From Cellvibrionaceae bacterium (GTDB lineage: Bacteria; Pseudomonadota; Gammaproteobacteria; Pseudomonadales; Cellvibrionaceae), in contig JAGKXD010000006.1 in the NCBI GenBank assembly GCA_021151525.1, positions 1 through 64,000 of the forward strand: a DNA stretch of 64,000 nt, in the 5' to 3' direction. Of this stretch, positions 51,721 to 61,118 are shown piece by piece. The position numbers were made by a program, and so were the translations under genes. The stretch's first letter is position 1. Every line of letters begins with the position of its first letter. Under the pieces are notes generated by a model. The model saw only the letters and a list, made by a program, of their open reading frames with translations, was not told the origin of the DNA and did not search any database.

Positions 51721-54303
51721 TTAACGCATATCCGTCCAGGCTGATTCCGCCATCCACTCATCAATTTGCGCCAAAGCCATGGGGCGACCTATGTGATAGC
51801 CCTGAGCTTCATCGCACCCCATTGAGGATAGACGCTCTATTAACGCGGCATTTTCTACCCCCTCTGCAACCACTTTTAAGCTTAAGCTATGGGCGAGATG
51901 GATAGTGGACTCTACGATCAATTCATCTTGTTTATCTTCCAGCATATTGCGAATAAACGAGTAATCGATCTTCAAGGTTTGTACGGGTAATTTTTTCAAA
52001 TAGGCGAGCGACGAATAGCCCGTACCGAAATCATCAATGGATAATTGTGTACCCAGATCATGCAATTGCTGCAACACACGCAAGGCTCGCGCAGGGTCAC
52101 TCATAATCGAGCTTTCGGTAATTTCTAACTCCAAAGAATTCGCAGGCAACCCATATTTTTGCAACAAAGTGCGCACTAATTTGGGCATGTTTTCATCGAG
52201 CAAATTGCGCGCGGATAAATTCACCGCAACACTGACATTCACCCCCTGCGAATGCCACAAACAGCACTGCGCGATACTTTTTTCAAGCACCCAAGCGGTG
52301 AGCGGATGAATTAAACTCGTCACCTCTGCGATAGGAATAAAATCATTCGGCGGTACAAAACCTAATTCGGGATGATTCCAGCGCAAGAGCGCCTCAAAAC
52401 CATAAAAGGTTTTGCTGTCTAATTTTACTTTGGGTTGATAATACAAACACAACTGATCTTCGCGAATTGCGCGACCCAACTCACTCATCATCGCCAAACG
52501 TTTTGGCGAATGCGGGTCAATTTCCGGCTTATAAACAGCAATACCAGACATTTGCTCTTTAGCGTGATACATGGCCACATCGGCAAAGCGCATTAATTCG
52601 TTGACATCTGCCGCTTGAGTGGGCGCCAAGACTATTCCAATACTCGCACTAATTTCTGCGCAAAACACTTCCAAATCAAATTCCAAACGCAGCGCATCCA
52701 AAATACAATGTGCAAATACAACTGCATGTTGTTGATTGCGAATACTCGGCAAGAAAATAGCAAATTCATCACCGCCCATGCGGGCCACTGTGCCGTGAAT
52801 TTCATTCATTTCTGATTTAATTCGCGGACCAATTAATTGCAACAAGCGATCACCCACTTGATGCCCAAGCGTATCGTTAATTTCTTTAAATCTGTCTAAA
52901 TCAATAAACAGCAGCGCCCCGAGCACCTCATCTTCACGCGCGTAAAAACGCTCTATTTCTTGGTAAATATAAGCGCGATTAGGCAAGCCTGTGAGCGAAT
53001 CATGCAGAGAAATATGTTCGAGGCGATGCTCATAACGCTTGCGTACAGTCACATCTTTCGTTGTACCCCACACCCGCGTCAGAGAATTGTTTTCGATAAC
53101 GCCAACGCAGGATATTTGGAAATAATAACGACGGCCTTTGCTGTCCTCACGAATAATATCGTGATCCACCATTTGATATTTGTTTTTCACAAAATATTGC
53201 AAATCAAACACGTAGCGCGTAGAGCCACTCTCACGCAAACCTTGCCCAAGTAGATCTTGTAGCGAATGAGCGCCCAACATGGTCACTAACATTTTATTGC
53301 CTTGAGAAAGACTGGCTCGCTCAGCCATTAAATCGACTTGCAGCTCTATGCTGTGATCTAAAGAGATCGGCGGCACCATGTCGTAACACCAAATGGCTTC
53401 GCTACTGTTGGCAATAAAGGCTTTGTAACTCGCCTCGCTTTCTTGCAATTCGCGCTGCTGCTTTAACAAAATATCTAAGGCATTTTCTTCACGCGATCGA
53501 TCTTGCAATTGAATAAGTACACGCTCTAATTCACCGTACCTGTTTCGAATAGGCAATAGGCTTGCACGCAGGCTAATTTTTTTATCAGCAAGATTAAATT
53601 TTTTGGCAGAAAAAGATTTAACAATGGTATTTAACGAGTAACTGAGATCTACACTCAGAGTTTCACAGGATCTATATACTTTTTGCAAAAGCTCTGGAAA
53701 CTCAGTAACCGCAAGCAGTTGTTTATCACGCAATAGATTATAGCGGCCAATGGCTGCACTAATTTTTCGGGAATTAAGATCAAATAATTTTTCAAACGCA
53801 TTATTGGCTTGTAGCAAAACGCCGTTTGCATCTGTCATTAAACTTGCGATGGGGTTTTCGGCAAACAAGGTGCGCAACAAACTGCTGCTCGTCTCCACGC
53901 CAGGGTTCGCCAGCCAGTGCGTGTTGGGTACAGTAACGCCTTCAAACTGTCGGCATTTACCCTGCGTAAGCCGTCCAATAAAGCGTACCCGATATTCACC
54001 ATCCTCACCGGAACACTTTACCTCGCAAGCACGAACACCTAGATCACAATCGACAGGGTCGGAATTGAACGTCTGCAAAAAGATATATCTGTCGGCGGGG
54101 TTCAATACTTCAAATAGCGAGGACAACTGCGAGAACGGATTCGAATAGCCCTTAAACACAAGCGGAAATTCTTTGGAAAAAGATAAGGCTCCCGAGTCAA
54201 CATCGAATCGCCACGCCGCCACATCAGGCGCCAAAAGGGCATATTCCAAACTGAGCGGATTAAGCTCTTCAGGGCTGGAGGAATGTGGTTGTTGGTAACT
54301 CAT
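51721..54303 (-). CDS. PAS-GGDEF-EAL cyclic-di-GMP turnover protein
   Basis: An 860 aa cytosolic signalling protein with no membrane segments. Two PAS-like regions (about 140-270 and 290-415, the latter ending in a PAC-type GTTKDVTVRKRYEHRLEHI) are followed by GGDEF (about 425-595) and EAL (about 605-850). The cyclase signature MGGDEFAIF is intact and has no RxxD inhibitory site five residues before it. EAL has FEALLRW, NLSARN, ELEITES, DDFGTGYSS, LKIDYSF and AEGVE, so phosphodiesterase activity is likely. Direction of net activity cannot be decided. The start is ATG at 54303. It is near the H-NOX kinase pair, which is suggestive but not proof of a link. Confidence 0.9.
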   Translation of the reverse strand: MSYQQPHSSSPEELNPLSLEYALLAPDVAAWRFDVDSGALSFSKEFPLVFKGYSNPFSQLSSLFEVLNPADRYIFLQTFNSDPVDCDLGVRACEVKCSGEDGEYRVRFIGRLTQGKCRQFEGVTVPNTHWLANPGVETSSSLLRTLFAENPIASLMTDANGVLLQANNAFEKLFDLNSRKISAAIGRYNLLRDKQLLAVTEFPELLQKVYRSCETLSVDLSYSLNTIVKSFSAKKFNLADKKISLRASLLPIRNRYGELERVLIQLQDRSREENALDILLKQQRELQESEASYKAFIANSSEAIWCYDMVPPISLDHSIELQVDLMAERASLSQGNKMLVTMLGAHSLQDLLGQGLRESGSTRYVFDLQYFVKNKYQMVDHDIIREDSKGRRYYFQISCVGVIENNSLTRVWGTTKDVTVRKRYEHRLEHISLHDSLTGLPNRAYIYQEIERFYAREDEVLGALLFIDLDRFKEINDTLGHQVGDRLLQLIGPRIKSEMNEIHGTVARMGGDEFAIFLPSIRNQQHAVVFAHCILDALRLEFDLEVFCAEISASIGIVLAPTQAADVNELMRFADVAMYHAKEQMSGIAVYKPEIDPHSPKRLAMMSELGRAIREDQLCLYYQPKVKLDSKTFYGFEALLRWNHPELGFVPPNDFIPIAEVTSLIHPLTAWVLEKSIAQCCLWHSQGVNVSVAVNLSARNLLDENMPKLVRTLLQKYGLPANSLELEITESSIMSDPARALRVLQQLHDLGTQLSIDDFGTGYSSLAYLKKLPVQTLKIDYSFIRNMLEDKQDELIVESTIHLAHSLSLKVVAEGVENAALIERLSSMGCDEAQGYHIGRPMALAQIDEWMAESAWTDMR

Positions 54304-54463
54304 AGGCAACAGAAAAACTCAGGAATAAAATGTATCAGTCCTGAGTCTAGCCAATGATTTTGATTTAGCTGAAAGAATTTGTTGCTATGGGAATTGCGTG
54401 AATCAAAACTTTTGATGCCAGAAACGTCGCATTTATCAACAACTTACAAAAGCAGAGCCGAGG

Positions 54464-54685
54464 CTAATAGTGCGGGGGGCGCTCATTGGCAACCAGATCG
54501 CCGCCATCCCCCTGTGAAAACGAAAGTTCGTCAATACGCTTGGCCAGTAAGCGCATTTGTTGTTGCAACTGGATAATATCGGCGTCCTGCTTGGTAATCA
54601 CTTGATTTAGCTGCTGAATCGTATCTTCTTGATAGGCGATACGGGTTTGCAAATCGATCAAATCTTCAGCGAAGTCATTCATCAT
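54464..54685 (-). CDS. slyX: SlyX family protein
   Basis: A 73 aa coiled-coil protein of unknown function. The SlyX pattern is DLQTRIAYQEDTIQQLNQVITKQ followed by LQQQMRLLAKRIDEL and a disordered P/H tail. The start overlaps the stop of the upstream hydrolase gene by one nucleotide (TAATG), so it is translationally coupled. The frame is open far upstream within the hydrolase gene but that part is a shadow. Confidence 0.87.
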   Translation of the reverse strand: MMNDFAEDLIDLQTRIAYQEDTIQQLNQVITKQDADIIQLQQQMRLLAKRIDELSFSQGDGGDLVANERPPHY

Positions 54686-55863
54686 TACTCTCCCAACACA
54701 GCATAAGCGGCATCGATCAACCTGACCGCGCGCTCGTCGATTAAAATATTCTGCCCCATACGCGAGGTTACATAGCCGAAACCCAATTGGTAGTCCGGAT
54801 CTGCAAAGCCTACACAACCACCCGCTCCGGGATGCCCAAAAGCGCGTTCGCCACGCCCGTAACGGCAATCAGGCCGATTAGCTTGCGACAACATAAACCC
54901 GTGACTGAAGCGCAAGGGCAATCCCAATACCTGATCTTGGCTGAAGGTTTGCTCTTGCGAGCAAAGCGCCAACACATCGGGCGGTAACATTTCCCCATTT
55001 GCCAAGGCACCGTAAATAGCCGCGATTGCCTGCGCATTGGCATGAGCATTGGCAGCCGGAATTTGCGCCTGCCGCCAAGCTTGGGTATTGGTCGCCGTCA
55101 TTAAACTGATGGGATTGCAAAAAGCGCGATTGGTGACGCCGCGCGGATCAGCTTTCATCAATTTGCCGAGCGCAACACTATCGGCACCATTGCTTTCGGT
55201 CACAGTCATAGTGCGCTTTAAAGGACCGGTATCGGCAATCGCACTTAGCGCCGAATCAGGCACACCAAAATGGCAAACTACCCCCAAAGGTGCAGCGACC
55301 TGTGCTTGGAAATAATCGTTAAAACTCGCGTACCCACTCACGCGGCGCACCAACTCACCCAAAATCCAACCGTACATAAACGGTGAATAGCCCTGACCGC
55401 TGCGCGGCTCCCACCAAGGCGTTTCGCTGGCGGCAGCGGCGGTCATAGCATCCCAATTAAAAATCTGGTCATCGGTAATGTGTTGATGGAAAGCCGACAG
55501 TCCGCTGCGATGGGACAGCACATCGCGAACTGTTATAGCGGCCTTATCGCCCTGTGCAAATTCAGGCCAGTAGCGGGCGATGGGAGCATCCAACTCCAGC
55601 CTACCCTGCGCCACTAACTGCAAAACACAGAGCGCAACCAGACCCTTGCCCGTTGAGAAAATATTGACAATGGTGTGCTCATCCCAAGGCTGATTAGCAA
55701 CGCTCGCCAACCGATTGCTGCGCTCGCCCGCCCAGATATTCACTACCAACTCGCCCGCGTGATAAAGCGCTACACCTGCACCCTGCTCGCCTTGCGCAAA
55801 ATTGGTCGCGAATGCATCGACAACCGGCTGCCATTTGGGCGACCACACACCTTCTACGTTCAT
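54685..55863 (-). CDS. Serine hydrolase of the class C beta-lactamase / EstB family
   Basis: A 392 aa protein with the penicillin-binding fold. The SxxK nucleophile motif is STGK (IFSTGKGL), the second motif is Y-S-P in GYSPFMYGW, and the third is HPGAGG in place of KTG. That pattern fits EstB-type carboxylesterases and D-aminopeptidase relatives more than true AmpC beta-lactamases. No signal peptide is visible, so it is probably cytosolic, another argument against antibiotic hydrolysis. The start is ATG at 55863 after AAAGG. slyX follows with overlap. The natural ester or amide substrate is unknown. Confidence 0.88.
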   Translation of the reverse strand: MNVEGVWSPKWQPVVDAFATNFAQGEQGAGVALYHAGELVVNIWAGERSNRLASVANQPWDEHTIVNIFSTGKGLVALCVLQLVAQGRLELDAPIARYWPEFAQGDKAAITVRDVLSHRSGLSAFHQHITDDQIFNWDAMTAAAASETPWWEPRSGQGYSPFMYGWILGELVRRVSGYASFNDYFQAQVAAPLGVVCHFGVPDSALSAIADTGPLKRTMTVTESNGADSVALGKLMKADPRGVTNRAFCNPISLMTATNTQAWRQAQIPAANAHANAQAIAAIYGALANGEMLPPDVLALCSQEQTFSQDQVLGLPLRFSHGFMLSQANRPDCRYGRGERAFGHPGAGGCVGFADPDYQLGFGYVTSRMGQNILIDERAVRLIDAAYAVLGE

Positions 55864-55973
55864 CAAAAAACCTTTAACTAAAATTCAGCCGGCATTCTAA
55901 CAGTTGATTCGAATCTTGCGCGCTCAAATTATGACCTATACTAAATCGACACACCTTGTTGGAGAACATTGAC

Positions 55974-56516
55974 ATGAAGGGGATAGTATTCCGCGAGTTT
56001 ACTGAAATGGTTGAAAGCCAATTTGGCGAAGAGATGGTGGATGATCTCATTGAAACCACTCAACCCCAATCTGGTGGAAGCTACACCACCGTGGGAACTT
56101 ATGATCATCGCGAATTAGTGGCAATGGTAGGAGTGCTTAGCGAGAGAACTGGCATCGCGGGTGATGCGCTTGTGCGTCAATTCGGAAAACATTTAGCAGA
56201 TGTATTTTCTAAAAAATTTCCCGCCTTTTTTGACGACTGCCCCAATATTATTGAATTTCTAAAAAAAATTGATAATCACATCCACGTAGAAGTAAAAAAA
56301 CTTTACCCTGATGCAGAACTACCTAAGTTTTCTTATGTAGAACGCAGCGATCAGGAGTTTGAATTAATTTATGAATCACAGCGAAATTTTGCAGATTTAG
56401 CACATGGGTTGATTGAAGGTTGTGCGGCTTATTTTAATGAGGATTTTTTAATTAGCCGAGAAAACATGACAAACGAAAACAACATAGCTATCTTCAAATT
56501 ACGCAGACTAGATTAA
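55974..56516 (+). CDS. H-NOX haem nitric-oxide/oxygen-binding sensor
   Basis: A soluble haem sensor of the H-NOX (HNOB) family, 180 aa, that binds NO and changes the activity of a neighbouring kinase or cyclase. The start at 55974 (MKGIVFREF) follows GGAG. The proximal haem ligand is H104 in IHVEVKKLYP, the haem-distorting proline is P117, and the propionate-binding motif YxSxR is Y133-S135-R137. Distal-pocket Tyr for O2 binding is not evident, which suggests an NO sensor, as in other facultative gammaproteobacteria. Its stop overlaps the kinase start (TAATG). Haem binding is inferred. Confidence 0.93.
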   Translation: MKGIVFREFTEMVESQFGEEMVDDLIETTQPQSGGSYTTVGTYDHRELVAMVGVLSERTGIAGDALVRQFGKHLADVFSKKFPAFFDDCPNIIEFLKKIDNHIHVEVKKLYPDAELPKFSYVERSDQEFELIYESQRNFADLAHGLIEGCAAYFNEDFLISRENMTNENNIAIFKLRRLD

Positions 56517-58285
56517 TGACCAACGATATTGACGTTTACAAACGGCGTTACGATCGAGAAAAATCCGCCAGACAGCAGGCAGAGTTATTGCTAGAAACAA
56601 AAAGCACAGAGCTTTATCGTTTAAACGAAGCGCTAACAAACCTTACGGCAGATTTAGAGCAAAAAGTTCTGCAAAGAACGCAAGAACTTAAAACAGCTCG
56701 CGATCAAGCAGTCGCTAGCAACGAAGCGAAAAGTCTTTTTCTGGCAAACATGAGCCACGAAATAAGAACACCTATGAATGGAATTTTGGGTGTGGTTCAT
56801 TTATTAGAATCAAGCCCACTCTCTGAACACCAACATCGCCTACTCAATACCGCGAAAGAATCGGGTGAGCTACTCCTGGCAATTATCAATGACATTTTGG
56901 ATGTGAGCAAAATTGAAGCGGGTGAACTCACGCTCGAACATATCTACTTTGATATTGCAGAAACGATTAATAGCGTGGCAGATACATTTTTAATTGCAGC
57001 TCAACAAAAGAACCTCAGCCTTACAAGACTCTTAGATTCGCAAATACCCCGGACAATAGCGGGAGACCCAACGCGAGTCCGCCAAGTTCTCTACAATCTC
57101 ATTAATAACGCCATAAAATTTACCCAACAGGGTTCAATTACCATTTCGGCAAAAATGTGTGACGACCAATTTATCGAAATTTCTGTAAGTGATACAGGCA
57201 TTGGGATAGCGCCCGATAAAATTGCGCACATTTTTTCTCCGTTTGCTCAAGCCGATAATAGTATCACTCGGAAGTTTGGCGGCACTGGTCTTGGCCTTGC
57301 AATCTGTTCGCACTTTACAAAAAAAATGGGCCGAGAAATTCGTGCATCTAGCACTTTAGGGCAAGGCTCGATATTCACGTTTTGGTTGGATACGAATGCC
57401 ACTCCGAACGAAGCAATCGTACAGGCAAAGCAACCCCTTGAATCCGCTCCTCAATTTGTAGAAAATTTAATCATGCTGGTGGATGACAATCCAGTTAACC
57501 GCGAGATCGGCAGTGAAATATTGCGCGCACAAGGTTTAATTGTCGATTGCTTTGAAAATGGCCAAGAAGCTCTAGATGCTTTACCACTTAAAGAATATCG
57601 CGCCGTGTTAATGGATGTTCAAATGCCGGTGATGGATGGGCTCACCGCAACACGGGCAATTCGAGCGATAGACCGCTATGCACAACTTCCCGTTATAGCT
57701 ATGACGGCTCATGCACGCAAAGAGGATTTTGTAAAAAGCCTAGATGCGGGTATGAATGCCCATCTCACAAAACCGATTGAACCCCGAAAAATATTTTCTT
57801 TATTGCAACAATGGATTCCAATAGTTTCAAAAACAACGGAGCCTCATAATCTAAGCACTGAGAGTGCAGATAAAAATAGCACCACACCGCCAAACCAAAC
57901 AGGCAACACCCGCAATGGTATAGACGGCTTTGCGGAAATTGACATTAAAGAAGCCTTATTGAGAACCAACAATAACCGAGAGCTGCTCCAAAAAGTGTTA
58001 GTTATGTTTTCAAACACACACAAAGATGATGCTGAAAAATTTGCAGCTTATTTGAAAGATAATGACTTCGAAAAAATTCAGGCTTTAGCTCACAAACTAA
58101 AAGGCAGTAGCGCAACAGTGGGCGCTAAAAAAACATCTCAAGCAGCAACTCAACTAGACAAAGCTTGTAAAGAGAAAACTTACGCTGAATGCAATCAACT
58201 TATAAAGCAGACAATTCTCGCCTTAGAATCGGTCATTCAAGAAATAAATAGTATCGCCACGTCTAAATCGCCGCTCCTCGAATAG
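56516..58285 (+). CDS. Hybrid histidine kinase with receiver and HPt domains (HnoK-like)
   Basis: A 589 aa cytosolic phosphorelay protein. A coiled coil (about 15-70) leads to HisKA with H81 in ANMSHEIRTPMNG, then HATPase_c (NLINNAIKF, DTGIGI, GGTGLGL), a receiver domain with phospho-acceptor D367 in LMDVQMPVMDG and K419 in HLTKP, and a C-terminal HPt with H526 in LAHKLKGSS. No sensor domain and no membrane segment are present, so the adjacent H-NOX protein is the probable input, as with HnoK in Shewanella and Vibrio. All four phosphorelay stations except the output receiver are in one chain. The output regulator is not adjacent. Confidence 0.93.
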   Translation: MTNDIDVYKRRYDREKSARQQAELLLETKSTELYRLNEALTNLTADLEQKVLQRTQELKTARDQAVASNEAKSLFLANMSHEIRTPMNGILGVVHLLESSPLSEHQHRLLNTAKESGELLLAIINDILDVSKIEAGELTLEHIYFDIAETINSVADTFLIAAQQKNLSLTRLLDSQIPRTIAGDPTRVRQVLYNLINNAIKFTQQGSITISAKMCDDQFIEISVSDTGIGIAPDKIAHIFSPFAQADNSITRKFGGTGLGLAICSHFTKKMGREIRASSTLGQGSIFTFWLDTNATPNEAIVQAKQPLESAPQFVENLIMLVDDNPVNREIGSEILRAQGLIVDCFENGQEALDALPLKEYRAVLMDVQMPVMDGLTATRAIRAIDRYAQLPVIAMTAHARKEDFVKSLDAGMNAHLTKPIEPRKIFSLLQQWIPIVSKTTEPHNLSTESADKNSTTPPNQTGNTRNGIDGFAEIDIKEALLRTNNNRELLQKVLVMFSNTHKDDAEKFAAYLKDNDFEKIQALAHKLKGSSATVGAKKTSQAATQLDKACKEKTYAECNQLIKQTILALESVIQEINSIATSKSPLLE

Positions 58286-58408
58286 TCGCCCATTCGATTT
58301 CGACAAATATAGCTTCAAAACATAAATCATGCGTGGCAAAAGACAAAAATCAACTTTCTTGTAGGATTAAAAAGCTCTAAGATTGCCACCCTTGAATGAG
58401 GTAGCACC

Positions 58409-58738
58409 ATGAGCAAAGACAAAAACTCCCGCTTGGTTTACTCCACCGAAACCGGCCGCATTAAAGACGAAAAAGTCACAGCATCAATTCCCGCTGGCGA
58501 TGGCATAGTGCGAATCCGCCGCGAAACCGCTGGCCGCAACGGCAAAGGTGTAACGACAATTACCGGCATTCCTGCTGATGAAGCCGAATTAAAAAACATC
58601 GCCAAAGCGCTCAAACAAACTTGCGGCGTAGGCGGTTCAGTAAAAGATGGCGTGATAGAAATTCAAGGTGATCAACGCGAAAAAATCAAAGCCGATTTAG
58701 AAAAGCGTGGTTTCACTGTGAAGCTTGCAGGCGGTTAA
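58409..58738 (+). CDS. SUI1/eIF1-family translation factor (YciH-like)
   Basis: A 109 aa YciH-type protein whose C-terminal SUI1 domain (about 35-105) resembles eIF1. Blocks: GIVRIRRETAGRNGKGVTTI, LKNIAKALKQTCGVGGSVKDG and IEIQGDQREKI. E. coli YciH affects start-codon fidelity in vitro; cellular role uncertain. The next gene is 5 bp downstream and cotranscribed. Confidence 0.92.
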   Translation: MSKDKNSRLVYSTETGRIKDEKVTASIPAGDGIVRIRRETAGRNGKGVTTITGIPADEAELKNIAKALKQTCGVGGSVKDGVIEIQGDQREKIKADLEKRGFTVKLAGG

Positions 58739-58743
58739 AAAAG

Positions 58744-58974
58744 ATGGAGAACGGCCAACCCGATTCAGCAATTTTGCTCGAACTCGCCAACACCAAAATG
58801 CCCTTTGGAAAATATGCCGGACGTGTTTTGATGGATCTACCCGAACCCTATTTGGTGTGGTTTCATCAGCAAGGCTTTCCGAAAGGAAAACTTGGTGAGC
58901 AATTACAATTTTTGTACGAAATAAAATTAAATGGATTGGAGGGATTATTAAAACCTTTGCGAGATCGCAATTAA
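58744..58974 (+). CDS. DUF3820 family protein
   Basis: A 76 aa cytosolic protein of the DUF3820 family. The family core MPFGKYAGRVLMDLPEPYLVWFHQQGFP is recognisable (residues about 19-46); related sequences occur next to exonuclease domains, so a nucleic-acid role is possible but unproved. It follows the SUI1 gene and converges on the AraC-type gene with a 4 bp overlap of stop regions. Confidence 0.85.
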   Translation: MENGQPDSAILLELANTKMPFGKYAGRVLMDLPEPYLVWFHQQGFPKGKLGEQLQFLYEIKLNGLEGLLKPLRDRN

Positions 58975-59759
58975 TTTTCAGTTTTCATTTGCAAATACTG
59001 ATTCGGCGCAATGCCGAAAATCCGCTTAAACATGGCTGAAAATGCACTCGGGCTAGCGTAGCCAAGCGCATCTGAAATCCGCGCAATAGATTCACCTCTA
59101 CCCAACCGACAAATCGCATCGGCAATTTGTACTTGCTGCACCCACTGGCGATATTTCAAGCCGGTTTCTTTCGGAAATAGACGAATTAAGGTTCTTGCGC
59201 TGGCGCCAGCTGCATCCGCTAATTCTTCGATAGTACGATTCACACCCGGCGAATTCATAATGGAATGACACACAGTTTGCAGGCGACGATCTTGCGGCCA
59301 AGGAATTTCCACCGAGTGTGTTGCAGCGCGATTAATCTCCATCAAAATTAATGCAGTTAGATGTTCACCGCGCCCCGGCACGGGGTATTCAGCCGGCTCT
59401 TCAATCAACCCTAAAATCAATTCGCGCAGTAAACTTGAAACCGAAATTGCGCGGCATTCTTGCCCCAGTGCGACAGGTACATCCGTAGTCACGTATAGGG
59501 TGCGCATCTCCAAATCGCTCATCATAAAGGCGTGATGCTCAACATTCGCTGGCACCCAAAGTGCGCGTTGCGAGGGAATCGTCCACACGCTGTTGGGCGT
59601 CAGCACGCGCATCACGCCCTCCACAGCATAAAGCAGCTGCGCACGCGGATGTGTGTGTGGCGAGGTGTGATCCCCCATTTTATAGCGCCCCGCCCAAGCC
59701 ACTATGGGGCGCGGAACAATTTGCAACTCCTCGGGGCTCATATGGGTGGTAACGGGCAT
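58971..59759 (-). CDS. AraC-family regulator with cupin domain
   Basis: A 262 aa regulator. The N-terminal cupin region (about 20-100: GRYKMGDHTSPHTHPRAQLLYAVEG) contains metal-type histidines, and the C-terminal double HTH (about 160-255) has TIEELADAAGASARTLIRLF and ISDALGYASPSAFSAMFKRIFGIAP. GGAGA lies 6 nt before the ATG. It is divergent from the fsr-like exporter with a 112 bp shared promoter region, so it probably controls it. This pairing of a cupin-AraC regulator with an MFS gene is common. The inducer is unknown. Confidence 0.9.
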   Translation of the reverse strand: MPVTTHMSPEELQIVPRPIVAWAGRYKMGDHTSPHTHPRAQLLYAVEGVMRVLTPNSVWTIPSQRALWVPANVEHHAFMMSDLEMRTLYVTTDVPVALGQECRAISVSSLLRELILGLIEEPAEYPVPGRGEHLTALILMEINRAATHSVEIPWPQDRRLQTVCHSIMNSPGVNRTIEELADAAGASARTLIRLFPKETGLKYRQWVQQVQIADAICRLGRGESIARISDALGYASPSAFSAMFKRIFGIAPNQYLQMKTEN

Positions 59760-59784
59760 GGGAAATCTCCAAGGGAAAACAGCT

Positions 59785-59810
59785 TGTCACTTATTCGATA
59801 GTTTATGTCA
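59785..59810. promoter_or_regulatory. Candidate AraC-type direct repeat in the divergent promoter region
   Basis: TGTCA occurs at 59785-59789 and again at 59806-59810, exactly 21 bp (two helical turns) apart. That is the spacing of AraC-family half sites. A -10-like TATACT lies nearby on the fsr side. Confidence 0.35.
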
Positions 59811-59871
59811 TTTCCGTTTTTTCCAACACTTTATACTGATCGCTCAATCCGCTTTTGACCCAGAGTTTTTT

Positions 59872-61095
59872 ATGAGCAAGATGGAAAGCATCCCCCAAAT
59901 ACCAACCCAGCAACCGGCGTTTGATAGCGCCAAACTGATCCTGCCTGTAGTCGGTGCTGTGAGTTTTGTGCATCTTTTGAACGACTTGATCCAAGCGGTT
60001 TTACCTTCCATCTATCCCATGCTCAAAGCCGATTACGCCTTGAGTTTTACGCAAGTGGGCTTGATAACACTGGTGTTTCAGCTGACCGCTTCGGTGTTGC
60101 AACCGGGCATAGGCTTTTATACGGATAAACACCCCAAGCCTTATTTATTGCCCTTTGGCATGGTGTTTACGCTGGTGGGTTTGATCATGTTGTCATTCGT
60201 AAACAGCTTTGCGTTAATTCTGATTGCATCGGCTTTTATTGGTTTGGGATCTTCCGCATTTCACCCTGAAGCCTCGCGGATTGCGCGCACAGCATCAGGC
60301 GGGCGATTCGGTTTTGCGCAGGCGTTTTTCCAGGTGGGAGGCAACACTGGCTCAGCACTTGGCCCCTTGTTAGCCGCAGCAATTGTGATTCCTCGCGGGC
60401 AACCGGCCATCGCGTGGTTCACGATTTTTGCGGTGATCGGCATTATTGTGCTGTTCAACGTAAGCCGTTGGGTTGTCCGTACGCACGCCGCATTAAAGGC
60501 CAACGGCAAACAGCAACGCCAATCCAATTTGTCGCGTACACAAGTGATCAGCGCCTTGTCGGTTTTGGCGCTATTAGTGTTCTCCAAATACGTTTATATG
60601 ACCTGTTTGAGCAGCTATTACACCTTTTACTTGATCGAAAAATTCCAACAGCCCGTCGCCAGCGCCCAACTGTTTTTGTTCCTGTTTTTAGCGGCGGTTG
60701 CGGTTGGAACTTTCGCCGGTGGCCCGATTGGTGATCGTATTGGTCGTAAGCTTTTGTTGTGGATTTCAATCCTCGGCGTAGCGCCGTTTACCTTGTTGCT
60801 GCCCTACTGCAATTTGTTTTGGACGGGTGTCATCACGGTGTTTATCGGTTTGGTTTTGTCATCGGCCTTCTCGGCGATTATCGTCTTCGCGCAGGAATTA
60901 GTGCCGGGCAAAGTGGGATTAATCTCAGGCATTTTTTACGGTTTGATGTTTGGTTTTAGCGGGATATCAGCAGCAGCTTTGGGCGCATTAGCGGATTCGA
61001 CCGATATTATTTTTGTTTTTAAATGCTGCTCGTTTTTGCCGCTGTTGGGGATAGTGACGGTGTTTTTGCCGAAGGTTGAATATTCCAAGTACTAA
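59872..61095 (+). CDS. fsr: Fosmidomycin-resistance-type MFS exporter
   Basis: An inner-membrane drug exporter of the major facilitator superfamily, 407 aa (E. coli Fsr 406), with twelve predicted helices. Fsr-type features: LNDLIQAVLPSIYPMLKADYALSF in the first helix, FHPEASRIA in the fourth region, and GGPIGDRIGRK as the MFS motif A. The start at 59872 is set by homology; upstream 56 codons overlap the divergent promoter. In E. coli overexpression gives fosmidomycin resistance; natural substrates are unknown. A perfect palindrome follows the gene. Confidence 0.9.
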   Translation: MSKMESIPQIPTQQPAFDSAKLILPVVGAVSFVHLLNDLIQAVLPSIYPMLKADYALSFTQVGLITLVFQLTASVLQPGIGFYTDKHPKPYLLPFGMVFTLVGLIMLSFVNSFALILIASAFIGLGSSAFHPEASRIARTASGGRFGFAQAFFQVGGNTGSALGPLLAAAIVIPRGQPAIAWFTIFAVIGIIVLFNVSRWVVRTHAALKANGKQQRQSNLSRTQVISALSVLALLVFSKYVYMTCLSSYYTFYLIEKFQQPVASAQLFLFLFLAAVAVGTFAGGPIGDRIGRKLLLWISILGVAPFTLLLPYCNLFWTGVITVFIGLVLSSAFSAIIVFAQELVPGKVGLISGIFYGLMFGFSGISAAALGALADSTDIIFVFKCCSFLPLLGIVTVFLPKVEYSKY

Positions 61096-61118
61096 ATGTC
61101 TTTTTCCCCCATTCATAT

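Noticed and set aside
54686..54868. N-terminal extension of SlyX by 61 codons
   Set aside because: The extension lies inside the hydrolase gene and is not SlyX-like. The ATG overlapping the hydrolase stop gives the normal SlyX length.
54685..55863. Antibiotic beta-lactamase
   Set aside because: The motifs fit EstB-type esterases (Y-S-P, HPGAGG in place of KTG) and no export signal is present.
59704..59871. 56-codon extension of the Fsr-like exporter
   Set aside because: It would overlap the divergent AraC gene start and promoter region. Family length fits the later ATG.
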